Under the pieces are notes generated by a model. It ran no database searches and had not been told where the DNA came from. It saw only the letters and a list, made by a program, of their open reading frames with translations. A program made the translations under genes and the position numbers. From the NCBI RefSeq assembly GCF_000371805.1, contig NZ_AQUK01000001.1, positions 606,268 to 670,267 on the forward strand: 64,000 bases of DNA. The letters run 5' to 3'. This document shows, piece by piece, positions 56,519 through 64,000 of this stretch; positions within the stretch are counted from its first letter, which is position 1, and each line of letters starts with the position of its first letter. Origin of the DNA: Methanocaldococcus villosus KIN24-T80 (GTDB lineage: Archaea > AGJL01 > Methanococci > Methanococcales > Methanocaldococcaceae).

Positions 56519-56980
56519 TTTAAATATCAACTCTTTCAAGTCATTTAAATTTCCAGCTTTAATGTTCTTATTCTGTGGAAACTTTAATATAATTTCATCA
56601 AATAGATCAGTATTATTTGGCTTCTTTATTAGGTAGTAATATTTAGCTATACAATTTATCCTAGCAGTAATTAACTCACTTAAATATGTTAAACATAAAT
56701 CTTCAACATTACATATAGATCCAAACTCATCTTCAACTTTTAAAAAGGCTATCCCTATTAATATCTCAACTAAATTAACCCTTATAAGCTCCTTAGATTT
56801 CTGCTGCTTACTTTTAAGTTCATATAAATGAACTGCTAACTCTCTTAGAGAGTTCCAGGGTAATCTAAAATCCACTTTTTCTAAATCTTCTTTTTTTACC
56901 TTCCATAATGGAACTCTTTTTCCATCTAAGACTACTTCATATTCTAAACAAGCTTGATATAACACTTCATAAACATCCAT
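56504..56980 (-). CDS. Hypothetical helical protein (158 aa)
   Basis: Mostly helical protein: MDVYEVLYQACLEYEVVLDG, VDFRLPWNSLRELAVHLYEL, VNLVEILIGIAFLKVEDEFG, then CNVEDLCLTYLSELITARIN. Five Cys residues but no clear metal motif. It begins 4 bp after trpG. The start is the ATG at 56980, after AAGGTTA; an in-frame TTG at 56995 lies within trpG. Function unknown. Confidence 0.65.
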   Translation of the reverse strand: MDVYEVLYQACLEYEVVLDGKRVPLWKVKKEDLEKVDFRLPWNSLRELAVHLYELKSKQQKSKELIRVNLVEILIGIAFLKVEDEFGSICNVEDLCLTYLSELITARINCIAKYYYLIKKPNNTDLFDEIILKFPQNKNIKAGNLNDLKELIFKLKTY

Positions 56981-56984
56981 AATT

Positions 56985-57563
56985 TTAACCTTCAATGAAA
57001 TTTTTTATCATTTTTAATCCTAAATATGGAAATTTCAGCTCATCTGATTCAGTTAATATACTTTCAGGATGAAATTGAACTCCTTCTATAGGTAGTTTTT
57101 TATGCCTAACTCCCATAATATAATTATCATCTAAGCTTACAGCAGTTATTTTTAAACAGTTTGGAACTTCCTTTGCTATTAAAGAATGATATCTACCACC
57201 ATAAAATCTCTTTGGTAAGTTTCTATAAATATTCTTTCCATCATGCTCTATTAAACTTGCTTTTCCATGCATTACCCTTTCCGCCCTATCAACTCTTCCT
57301 CCAAATGCTTCAACAATACATTGATGTCCCAAACAAACACCTAATATAGGAAGATCTACATTTAAAATTATATCTATGCAATTTCCTGCATCTTTTGGTC
57401 TTTTTGGTCCAGGGCTGATGATGATACAATCAGGATCTAACTTTTTTATATCATTTACAGTTATTTTATTATCTCTTAAAATTACTTTATGCCCTAAAGT
57501 CCCAACATACTGAACAAGATTCCAAACAAAAGAGTCTATATTATCAATAATTAGCACCTTCAT
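56985..57563 (-). CDS. trpG: Anthranilate / aminodeoxychorismate synthase glutamine amidotransferase
   Basis: Class I amidotransferase with the Cys nucleophile in LGVCLGHQCIVEAFGG and the His-Glu of GVQFHPESILTE. The N-terminus MKVLIIDNIDSFVWNLVQYV is typical of TrpG/PabA. The start is the ATG at 57563, four bases after GTGAT, inside the phosphoesterase gene. The synthase subunit TrpE is not adjacent, so the role in tryptophan rather than aminobenzoate synthesis is by family only. Confidence 0.88.
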   Translation of the reverse strand: MKVLIIDNIDSFVWNLVQYVGTLGHKVILRDNKITVNDIKKLDPDCIIISPGPKRPKDAGNCIDIILNVDLPILGVCLGHQCIVEAFGGRVDRAERVMHGKASLIEHDGKNIYRNLPKRFYGGRYHSLIAKEVPNCLKITAVSLDDNYIMGVRHKKLPIEGVQFHPESILTESDELKFPYLGLKMIKNFIEG

Positions 57564-57573
57564 TTTTATCACT

Positions 57574-58197
57574 TTATATATAATCTTCCAATACAACTAT
57601 CTCCTTTTTTGTATCATATATGAAATAGCTTTTTGGTGATGGATTTACTATTATAGTCTTACCTATCTTATCTATACATCTTGCTTCATGTATATGCCCA
57701 CATGCATTTAATATAACATCTTCCTCCTCTATAACTCTCCTTATACTTTTACTACCAACATGTATATCTTTATCTAAAATGTAATCTGCCATAGTATTGT
57801 ATGGAGGAGCATGAGTAATTAGACATATATTCTTCAACCCCTTCATTATCCTCTTCAAAATGTTATAACACTCCTCCTCATCCCACTCATAAACTGTATT
57901 AAATGGTGTTCTATTGCTCCCACCAAAACCTACAAAATTTATTTCCCCTATCTTTTTAACTTTTCTATCTATATTTAGATTATAACTATTCAACTCATCT
58001 ATAACCTCTTCTGTATCACAGTTGCCTGGAACACATAGAACCTCCATATTATCTGAAAGTTCAGCTAAATCTTCTATAACCTCTATCCCTTTACCAAAAT
58101 GTGTTATATCTCCAGAAACTACTAAAACATCTGCAGATATCTCTTTAATAGACTTAGGAAACCTCCCATGTAAATCAGTTATTCCCACTATCCTCAT
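57574..58197 (-). CDS. Metallophosphoesterase
   Basis: A 207-aa calcineurin-like phosphoesterase: GITDLHGRFP, VVSGDITHFG, CVPGNCD, LITHAPPYNT and ACGHIHEARCID form the two-metal site. Substrate unknown; small archaeal members act on cyclic nucleotides or nucleic acids. The start is the ATG at 58197, after GGGGATG. Confidence 0.82.
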   Translation of the reverse strand: MRIVGITDLHGRFPKSIKEISADVLVVSGDITHFGKGIEVIEDLAELSDNMEVLCVPGNCDTEEVIDELNSYNLNIDRKVKKIGEINFVGFGGSNRTPFNTVYEWDEEECYNILKRIMKGLKNICLITHAPPYNTMADYILDKDIHVGSKSIRRVIEEEDVILNACGHIHEARCIDKIGKTIIVNPSPKSYFIYDTKKEIVVLEDYI

Positions 58198-58230
58198 GTT
58201 CATCCCCTTATAAATTTTATAGGTGATATA

Positions 58231-59358
58231 TTGGATAAGAATTTATTTATTATTTGGGTTACAACCTTTGTGACAATGCTTGGTGTAGGTTTTATTGCTC
58301 CAATAATTCCAATCTATGCTCAAACTTTAGGAGCTACAAACTTTGAAATAGGTTTAATATTTGGCTCATTTGCATTAGCAAGGACTTTAACACAGGTTCC
58401 TGTAGGGATTTTATCAGATATTTATGGAAAAAAATTTTTTATTGTAAGTGGAACATTCTTTTATGGCCTTTTTACCTTACTTTATAATTTTGTTAATACT
58501 GTTTTTGATCTTTTAATTGTTAGGGCTTTAACAGGAGCTTTTTCTTCTTTTGTAACACCAGTAGCAGGATCTTATGTAGCAGCTATTGCTCCAAAAGATA
58601 GATTGGGAGAATACATGGGTATTTTCAATTCTGCAATTACATTAGGTTTTGGTGTAGGGCCTTTTATAGGTGGAACTTTAGCTGATATATATGGAATTAA
58701 AACACCATTTTATTTTTGTGGATTTTTAGGAATATTAGCAGCAATTATAAGCTACACTAAACTTGAAGATATTAAATTTAAAAAAGAAAATTGTGATAAA
58801 ATCTCACTTGAGTTTTTAAAGAATAAAAACTTTTTATACTCATTTATTATTAACACGTCAAATGTTATGATGAATGCAGGGATAATTACTTATTTAGGAA
58901 TATATACAATTAAATATGGAATAAGTATAGCCCAAATAGGTTCTATGATTGCAGGGACTAATTTATTAATGGCTGCACTACAAAGAAGTTTTGGAAAGTT
59001 GTATGATAAGCTAGGAAAAGTGGTTATTATATTTGGGATATGTATTGCTTCATGTGGAGTTTATTTTCTATCTCTCTCATCATCATTTTGGAAAATAATG
59101 TTTTCATTAGCAACTGTGGCCATAGGTATTTCAATGTGCTCTCCTGCAACAACATCAATTGCTGTTAAAGACATTCCACCATATAGGAAAGGAGGAGCTA
59201 TGGGAATTTTTACTACAAGTATAAATATAGGAATGTTTTTAGGTTCAGTATTTTTTGGATTTTTGGCAGATATTTTTGGAATAAGTGGGATGTTCAAAGC
59301 ATCAGCAATGTTTTCAATTATAGTAGGATTTATATGTTATTTAAAAATAAGAGAATAA
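58231..59358 (+). CDS. Major facilitator superfamily transporter
   Basis: A 375-aa membrane protein with about 12 spans. The family loop is GILSDIYGKKFFIV and the N-terminal half begins LFIIWVTTFVTMLGVGFIAP; a proline-glycine motif and the duplicated half (GKLYDKLGKVVIIF) are seen. Substrate unknown. The start is a TTG at 58231, four bases after GGTGA. Confidence 0.85.
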   Translation: MDKNLFIIWVTTFVTMLGVGFIAPIIPIYAQTLGATNFEIGLIFGSFALARTLTQVPVGILSDIYGKKFFIVSGTFFYGLFTLLYNFVNTVFDLLIVRALTGAFSSFVTPVAGSYVAAIAPKDRLGEYMGIFNSAITLGFGVGPFIGGTLADIYGIKTPFYFCGFLGILAAIISYTKLEDIKFKKENCDKISLEFLKNKNFLYSFIINTSNVMMNAGIITYLGIYTIKYGISIAQIGSMIAGTNLLMAALQRSFGKLYDKLGKVVIIFGICIASCGVYFLSLSSSFWKIMFSLATVAIGISMCSPATTSIAVKDIPPYRKGGAMGIFTTSINIGMFLGSVFFGFLADIFGISGMFKASAMFSIIVGFICYLKIRE

Positions 59359-59381
59359 TAATAAAATTCAAGGTGATGTGA

Positions 59382-60236
59382 ATGTCATTTTTGATACAAG
59401 CAAAAACATATCTATTAATGGCATTCCTTATAGGTTTAATATATGCTATTTGCCTACTACTCCATATTCCTCCAATATTTGCTATTATTATAGCTTTGAT
59501 ACCAAATTTAATAGCCTACTTCTTAAGTGATAAAATAGTTTTGGCAAGTTATGGTGCAAGGATCTTAGATGAGCATGAAATGCCATGGTTACATGATATA
59601 GTAAGGAGAGTTGCTAGAAAAGCAGGGATTCCAAAACCAAAAGTAGCTATTGTCCCAATAGCTACTCCTAATGCTTTTGCTACTGGTAGAAATCCAGAAA
59701 ATGCTGTTGTAGCAGTTACTGAAGGGATATTAAATATTCTTTCACCAGAGGAGTTAGAAGGGGTTATAGGGCATGAGATAGCTCATATAAAGCATAGGGA
59801 TATATTATTAGCCACTATAGTAGCAACCTTAGCAGGAGCAATAACATATATAGCTGAATGGTTTATGTGGTTTGGTCATTTCTTTGTTTCTGAAGAAGAA
59901 GAGAACCCATTGCAAATAGTAGCTACCCTACTATTAATAATCCTTGCCCCAATTGCAGCTACTTTAATACAATTAGCCATATCAAGGCAAAGGGAGTTTT
60001 ACGCAGATGAAGATGGGGCTAGATGGACACACCCATTATGGCTTGCAAATGCTTTAGCTAAATTGGAAAGAAGTGTTGAATTATACCCTCTAAAAGAAGG
60101 AAATCCTGCAACAGCTCATCTATTTATAGTAAATCCATTTAGAGGAGATTTTATAGCTAAACTCTTCTCTACCCATCCACCAACAGAAGAGAGAATAAGA
60201 AGATTAATGGAGATGTATAAGAGAGGATGGAGATGA
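59382..60236 (+). CDS. htpX: Protease HtpX homologue
   Basis: Membrane zinc metalloprotease of the M48 family, for quality control of membrane proteins. Zinc site [14 protein letters not shown], with [12 protein letters not shown] supplying the third ligand. Two N-terminal spans and a central pair. The 284-aa length is normal. Confidence 0.93.
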   Translation: MSFLIQAKTYLLMAFLIGLIYAICLLLHIPPIFAIIIALIPNLIAYFLSDKIVLASYGARILDEHEMPWLHDIVRRVARKAGIPKPKVAIVPIATPNAFATGRNPENAVVAVTEGILNILSPEELEGVIGHEIAHIKHRDILLATIVATLAGAITYIAEWFMWFGHFFVSEEEENPLQIVATLLLIILAPIAATLIQLAISRQREFYADEDGARWTHPLWLANALAKLERSVELYPLKEGNPATAHLFIVNPFRGDFIAKLFSTHPPTEERIRRLMEMYKRGWR

Positions 60237-61351
60237 AAATTGTAACTGTTGATAAATTAAAGAAAATGATCAGAAATAATGAAGATATAAGTGAGATAGA
60301 CATTGTCACTACAGCGACCTGTGGAATAATGTCTGGAACTATGGCAGTTTTCCACATTCCTTTTAATGATAAATTTAGAAAAGCTGAAAAGATTTATTTA
60401 GATGGCTATAAAGGATTTGTTGGACCTTGTCCTAATGAGTACTTGGGAAAAGTTGATGCAGTATTTTTTAGAAATGGTTTTCTTTTTAAAAGGTTAGTTA
60501 AAGGAGAAGAATTGGAAGCTAAGGTTTTAGCTGATAATAAATACTATAATAACATAATAACTATAAATGATCTACAAAAGGCTGAAATGATTGGGACAAG
60601 GATGTGTTTTAAAAATTATTCAGCCATAACAAACCTGTCAGATAAACCTGTTAAAACAATTTTTCATAGACTGCCATTAAAGAGAGGAGAAGCTTCTTTC
60701 TCTGGTTGTGGTGAATTTAATCCTTTGGAAAATATGGTTATTAAAAATGAAAAGGATTTAATAGGAAAAAGAGCTTTATTAAATGGTGCTGATGCTTTAA
60801 TATTAGGATTTGGGACAAGAGCTAGTTTAGAAAAACCAAATTTAATGATTTCTGCTGATATGAAAGAAATGGACAGTTATTATTTGGGTGGATTTTTGAC
60901 AGGTGATGGTGAAGAAGTTTTTAATACAGTGGCTATTGCAGTAGATGTTAAACAACATATTGAAGCTTTAAAAAAGTTAGATAAAGATATAGCATTACCT
61001 TTAGTAAATATTTTTGGTAGGGAGATAATAGATATCTCTAACTATGGAGAAGTTTGGGAAAATGTAGATTTAAGACCAAAATTACATAAAGATAGGTGTA
61101 AAAATTGTAAAAATTGTTTAGCTGAGGAATATTGCCCAACAATGGCTATAAAAAAAATAAATGGAGAAATAAAGATTTCTAAAGATTGTTTTGGATGTGG
61201 AATTTGTAGTATTTGTCCACATGGTGTTTTTGAAATAAAATTGGGATCTATATGTGGCATACCTATAACATGTAGGCAATCAGATAGAAAAAGAGCTTTA
61301 GATTTAGCTAAAGAATTAAAAAAGAGATTAGAAAAGTCATTTATTTTCTAA
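60233..61351 (+). CDS. Methanogenesis marker 16 metalloprotein (DUF39 with ferredoxin domain)
   Basis: Fusion of a DUF39/COG1900 domain (1-280) with a C-terminal 2[4Fe-4S] ferredoxin part: [14 protein letters not shown] and [16 protein letters not shown]39 proteins are linked to sulfur insertion, forming homocysteine from aspartate semialdehyde; this member is restricted to methanogens. Seen in DUF39: [44 protein letters not shown]. The start is the ATG at 60233, overlapping htpX by 4 bp. The end overlaps NAC. Confidence 0.82.
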   Translation: MKIVTVDKLKKMIRNNEDISEIDIVTTATCGIMSGTMAVFHIPFNDKFRKAEKIYLDGYKGFVGPCPNEYLGKVDAVFFRNGFLFKRLVKGEELEAKVLADNKYYNNIITINDLQKAEMIGTRMCFKNYSAITNLSDKPVKTIFHRLPLKRGEASFSGCGEFNPLENMVIKNEKDLIGKRALLNGADALILGFGTRASLEKPNLMISADMKEMDSYYLGGFLTGDGEEVFNTVAIAVDVKQHIEALKKLDKDIALPLVNIFGREIIDISNYGEVWENVDLRPKLHKDRCKNCKNCLAEEYCPTMAIKKINGEIKISKDCFGCGICSICPHGVFEIKLGSICGIPITCRQSDRKRALDLAKELKKRLEKSFIF

Positions 61352-61690
61352 TTTTAATATAGCTTCAGCAATATCTCCATTACACTCCTCTAAAGCTTTT
61401 TTAGCTTCTTCATAAGAAACATTACATTGCTCAGCTACAAGCTTTATATCATCTTCAGTAATTTCAACTTTAACATCTCTTTTAACCTTTTTTGGTTTTC
61501 CTGTTAATGAATATGTTTTAATTCCCATAACATCCATAACTTGAACTTTTGGTTCATCAAAATGCCACTCTTCATCATCAAATATAAATATAACTTTTCT
61601 GACATTCAAATCTTTTGCATCCATACCAAAATCTTTCATCATTTTTTGCATTTGTTTTAACATCCTAGGGTTTATTTTTCCTGGAAACAT
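61337..61690 (-). CDS. nac: Nascent polypeptide-associated complex protein
   Basis: Homodimeric archaeal NAC, which binds ribosomes near the exit tunnel. It starts MFPGKINPRMLKQMQKMM, has a NAC beta-barrel (VRKVIFIFDDEEWHF, TYSLTGKPKK) and a C-terminal UBA domain AEQCNVSYEEAKKALEECNG. The 117-aa length is normal. Confidence 0.95.
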   Translation of the reverse strand: MFPGKINPRMLKQMQKMMKDFGMDAKDLNVRKVIFIFDDEEWHFDEPKVQVMDVMGIKTYSLTGKPKKVKRDVKVEITEDDIKLVAEQCNVSYEEAKKALEECNGDIAEAILKLENK

Positions 61691-61696
61691 AAAGAA

Positions 61697-62515
61697 TCAC
61701 CTTATTAATGAGCTGATAATAAATGCTAATAATACTAGGTTCATAATAATTTTTATTTCTTTTGAAACTTCCTTAGCATTCTGATGTCTTAAAAGCTTAA
61801 CTATTGATATTAAAAATAGAAAGTCACAAGCAGATATTAAGATAAGGTAATAGATATTGAAGATATTTAAAATGTATGGTATGAAGCTAAAAACAATAGC
61901 TAATATTAATAGAAAACCTGAGAAATATAATGATATCTTACCATATTTTATTGGTAATGAAACTACTCCTTTTAGTTCATCTCCTTTAATATCTTCAAAA
62001 TCTTTTATTATCTCTCTAGCCCATGTTGCTAAAAATGAACATATAAATAAAATTATAGCAACTAACACCTCCTTACCAGCAGCAGCTCCAAATAGAAAAA
62101 CAGAGCCAGTGAGATATGCTACAATAATATTTCCAAATATTTTTATTTTTTTAAAAGTTTTTGCATATAGATATAGTAATGAGCTATTAATTACAGCTAT
62201 AATAAAAGCCAAAATGTTTATAAAGATACTTAACACTATCCCAATAATTAAAAAAGAGAATGATAACATCTTAGCTTCAAAAATTTTAACCCTTCCAGAT
62301 GGTAAAGGGCGATAGGGTTTGTTTATTTTATCAATCTCTATATCATAAATATCATTTATTACATTTCCATAACCACATATAAAAAATATGGTTAAAAATA
62401 TTAGTATTGCCTTATAATCAAAACAGAAATTACATGAAAGTAAATATCCTATAACTCCTCCAATACCAGCAGATATACAATTTTTCATTCTGATTAGTTC
62501 AATGAAAGCCTTCAA
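61697..62515 (-). CDS. Digeranylgeranylglyceryl phosphate synthase (UbiA family)
   Basis: Membrane prenyltransferase adding the second geranylgeranyl chain of archaeal lipids. First Asp motif: VINDIYDIEIDKINKPYRPL, second: REIIKDFEDIKGDELKG; 272 aa with about eight spans. The start is a TTG at 62515, four bases after GGTGG, with overlap of cbiB. The lipid assignment rests on family resemblance. Confidence 0.88.
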   Translation of the reverse strand: MKAFIELIRMKNCISAGIGGVIGYLLSCNFCFDYKAILIFLTIFFICGYGNVINDIYDIEIDKINKPYRPLPSGRVKIFEAKMLSFSFLIIGIVLSIFINILAFIIAVINSSLLYLYAKTFKKIKIFGNIIVAYLTGSVFLFGAAAGKEVLVAIILFICSFLATWAREIIKDFEDIKGDELKGVVSLPIKYGKISLYFSGFLLILAIVFSFIPYILNIFNIYYLILISACDFLFLISIVKLLRHQNAKEVSKEIKIIMNLVLLAFIISSLIR

Positions 62516-63434
62516 ATAACCACCATAATAATGTATAGATCAATAAAAAAGCTATAATAGAATAGTCAATGGCTTTAAAAGCTCTTAAACTTTTATCTAT
62601 ATCTATCCTCCCATTTCCTAATTTATAATAACCTATTTTTTCTAAGCTCATATTTAAAGCATTTGCCAATGTAGCCATAGTAAATCCAGAGTTTGGAGAA
62701 GGAGTTTTTAAACTTTCAAATAAGAATCCATATAAAGCCCTCTTCCAATCTCCACCATAAAATGGAGCAGTTATTATTAATAAAAGTCCAGATATCTTTG
62801 AGGGTATAAAATTGAGAATATCATCTAATCTTGCTGCCAATTTTCCATAATAATAATACTTACTATTTTTATACCCTATCATTGCATCTAATGTATTTAC
62901 TGTTCTATAAATAAAAGCCCCAACTAACCCAAAGAAGATAGCATAAAAAAGTGGTGATATAACACTATCAGTTAAATTTTCTGAAAGACTTTCTATTGAA
63001 GCTGAAAGAATATGTTCTTTATCTAAATCTTCTGTATTTCTACTTACAACATGTTTAACAAGCTCTCTAGCTTTTTCTAAATCTCCTTCAATTAGTGCTT
63101 CTATTGGTTTTATACAAAACTCCTTTAATGATCTATAGCCAATGGTTGTTGATAATAGTATTGCATATAGAAGATAAGATAAATGTTTTGGAAGTGCAAG
63201 TATAAGCTTTTCAACTATATAGCTAATGTATCCCACTATTAGGATGGTTGTTACTGTTACAACACTACCAAATAAAAAATCTCTTATTTTATTATTAGAG
63301 TATGTTGATGGTAACAATCTTTCTAATAATGATATTAACCTTCCAATAAGTACTGTAGGGTGCACTTTTTCATTTGGCTCTCCAAATATCACATCAACAA
63401 TTATAGTTATATATAAAATTATAGGGTTTATCAT
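62499..63434 (-). CDS. cbiB: Adenosylcobinamide-phosphate synthase
   Basis: Attaches the aminopropanol arm in cobamide synthesis; membrane enzyme with hydrophobic segments. Seen: DVIFGEPNEKVHPTVLIGRL near the N-terminus, LVKHVVSRNTEDLDKEHIL, ESLSENLTDSVISPLFYAIF and TPSPNSGFTMATLANAL. The 311-aa length is normal. It overlaps moaB by 1 bp and the prenyltransferase by 17 bp. Confidence 0.94.
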   Translation of the reverse strand: MINPIILYITIIVDVIFGEPNEKVHPTVLIGRLISLLERLLPSTYSNNKIRDFLFGSVVTVTTILIVGYISYIVEKLILALPKHLSYLLYAILLSTTIGYRSLKEFCIKPIEALIEGDLEKARELVKHVVSRNTEDLDKEHILSASIESLSENLTDSVISPLFYAIFFGLVGAFIYRTVNTLDAMIGYKNSKYYYYGKLAARLDDILNFIPSKISGLLLIITAPFYGGDWKRALYGFLFESLKTPSPNSGFTMATLANALNMSLEKIGYYKLGNGRIDIDKSLRAFKAIDYSIIAFLLIYTLLWWLFEGFH

Positions 63435-63922
63435 TATATTTCCCTTAAATGTCCAATAATATGCCCAGACTCCTCTTTGATAATTTTAACTGCAGTTTTA
63501 CAAGCATTAATTGAGCCAGGTATGGCATATACTAGTTTATCTTTGACAATTCCAGCAGTAGCTCTTGATAGTATGGATGAGAAACCTACTTCATTATAGC
63601 TTAGAATTTGGAAAGCTATTTTAAAACCCTCTAATTCTTTTTCAATAATCTCTTTAACAGCTTCAACAGTATTATCTCTCTTGGCTATTCCTGTTCCACC
63701 AGTTAATACCACACAATCAATATCATCTTTATTTATTAAATACCTTACAGCCCCTTTTATCATATCCTTTTCATCAGGTATGAGAAGATGGTATTTTGCT
63801 TTTAATTCATTCTTTAAAAACTCCCCAGATTCATCTTTAAAGCTTTCTCCTTTTATAAACTTTTCAAATCTACTATCACTGACAGTTATAATGGCATATC
63901 TAACATCTAACCTCTTATGCAT
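63434..63922 (-). CDS. moaB: Molybdenum/tungsten cofactor protein MoaB/MogA family
   Basis: Adenylates molybdopterin for metal insertion (used by formylmethanofuran dehydrogenase). Seen: AIITVSDSRFEKFIKGESF, VVLTGGTGIAKRDNTVEAV and LVYAIPGSINACKTAV. The 162-aa length is normal. GTGA lies four bases before the ATG at 63922. Confidence 0.92.
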   Translation of the reverse strand: MHKRLDVRYAIITVSDSRFEKFIKGESFKDESGEFLKNELKAKYHLLIPDEKDMIKGAVRYLINKDDIDCVVLTGGTGIAKRDNTVEAVKEIIEKELEGFKIAFQILSYNEVGFSSILSRATAGIVKDKLVYAIPGSINACKTAVKIIKEESGHIIGHLREI

Positions 63923-63936
63923 GTTCTCACAAAAAT

Positions 63937-64000
63937 TTATTTAGATCTCTTAAATAAGTATCCTATGATGAATATAGCTACAATAATTAATAAAATAATA
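63937..64000 (-). CDS. C-terminal end of a membrane protein (partial)
   Basis: An open frame entering from beyond the window encodes a hydrophobic stretch ILLIIVAIFIIGYLF followed by KRSK and a stop at 63937. That is a typical C-terminal membrane anchor with a positive end. It lies 14 bp before moaB, in the same direction. Only 20 residues are visible, so the family cannot be named. Confidence 0.45.
   Translation of the reverse strand, partial: IILLIIVAIFIIGYLFKRSK

Noticed and set aside
1..64000. Insertion sequences, transposases, rRNA genes or prophage.
   Set aside because: No transposase-like protein, terminal inverted repeats with target duplications, rRNA or phage structural genes were seen.

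Overview
The window is archaeal and looks like a hyperthermophilic, hydrogenotrophic methanogen of the Methanocaldococcus group. The evidence is the strongly AT-rich sequence with scarce CpG, methanogen-specific genes (atwA, mptA, comC, mfnE, a methanogenesis-marker-16 protein, fused fae-hps), archaeal informational genes (DP2 polymerase, Orc1/Cdc6, TFS, L34e, L14e, L39e, L41e, S17e, S19e) and box A promoters reading TTTATATA. Several blocks keep the gene order I recall from M. jannaschii (cbiL to mptA = MJ0771-0775; UPF0146 to S19e = MJ0688-0692; mfnE to L29 = MJ0458-0462), but the blocks are shuffled. I do not assign a species.

Layout. 1-4033: minus-strand run of a dihydropteroate-synthase-like protein, aspartate dehydrogenase, a 45-aa zinc ribbon, coaBC and the partial methyl-CoM reductase activation ATPase atwA. 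4209-7458: carbamoyl-phosphate synthase large subunit split into two overlapping genes. 7451-10969: UPF0058, cobT, fae-hps and a KaiC-like ATPase. 11042-19954: metallo-hydrolase, serB, DP2 polymerase carrying a 340-aa intein, rpl34e, cmk, rpl14e, endonuclease Q and rtcA. 19949-23448 (minus): rubrerythrin, ribB, ribK, antiporter and guaAA. 23513-29053: cbiL, two winged-helix proteins, Orc1-like and mptA, with two long AT-rich non-coding stretches that look like a replication origin. 29046-32112 (minus): metG, ribL, hisE, ribH. 32264-40663: a CRISPR array with its leader, then a complete type III-A interference operon (cas10-csm2-csm3-csm4-csm5) ending in a CARF-PIN fusion. 40757-47424: mixed housekeeping genes and two tRNAs (initiator Met, Cys). 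47530-48130: a second small CRISPR array with an almost identical leader. 48213-64000: bioA, TFS, mfnE, a ribosomal block, aminotransferase with chorismate mutase, dapA, trpG, htpX, marker-16, NAC, the archaeal lipid prenyltransferase, cbiB and moaB.

How the genes work together. Coenzyme and cofactor synthesis dominates: flavins (ribB, ribK, ribL, ribH), cobamide (cobT, cbiL, cbiB, cbiO), methanopterin (mptA, perhaps the DHPS-like gene), methanofuran (mfnE), coenzyme M (comC), CoA (phosphopantoate ligase, coaBC), biotin (bioA) and NAD (nadX). The CRISPR system has effector and signalling parts (Cas10 with GGDD, CARF sensor) but no cas1, cas2 or cas6 here, so adaptation and crRNA processing must be encoded elsewhere.

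The parts most worth a second look are the CARF-PIN effector, the origin-like region with inverted 30-bp TTCGAA elements and regularly spaced TTAGATTCAT iterons, the DP2 intein ending in Gln, the Fae domain without its usual catalytic His, and three genes whose best-placed start codon is AUA or AUU.
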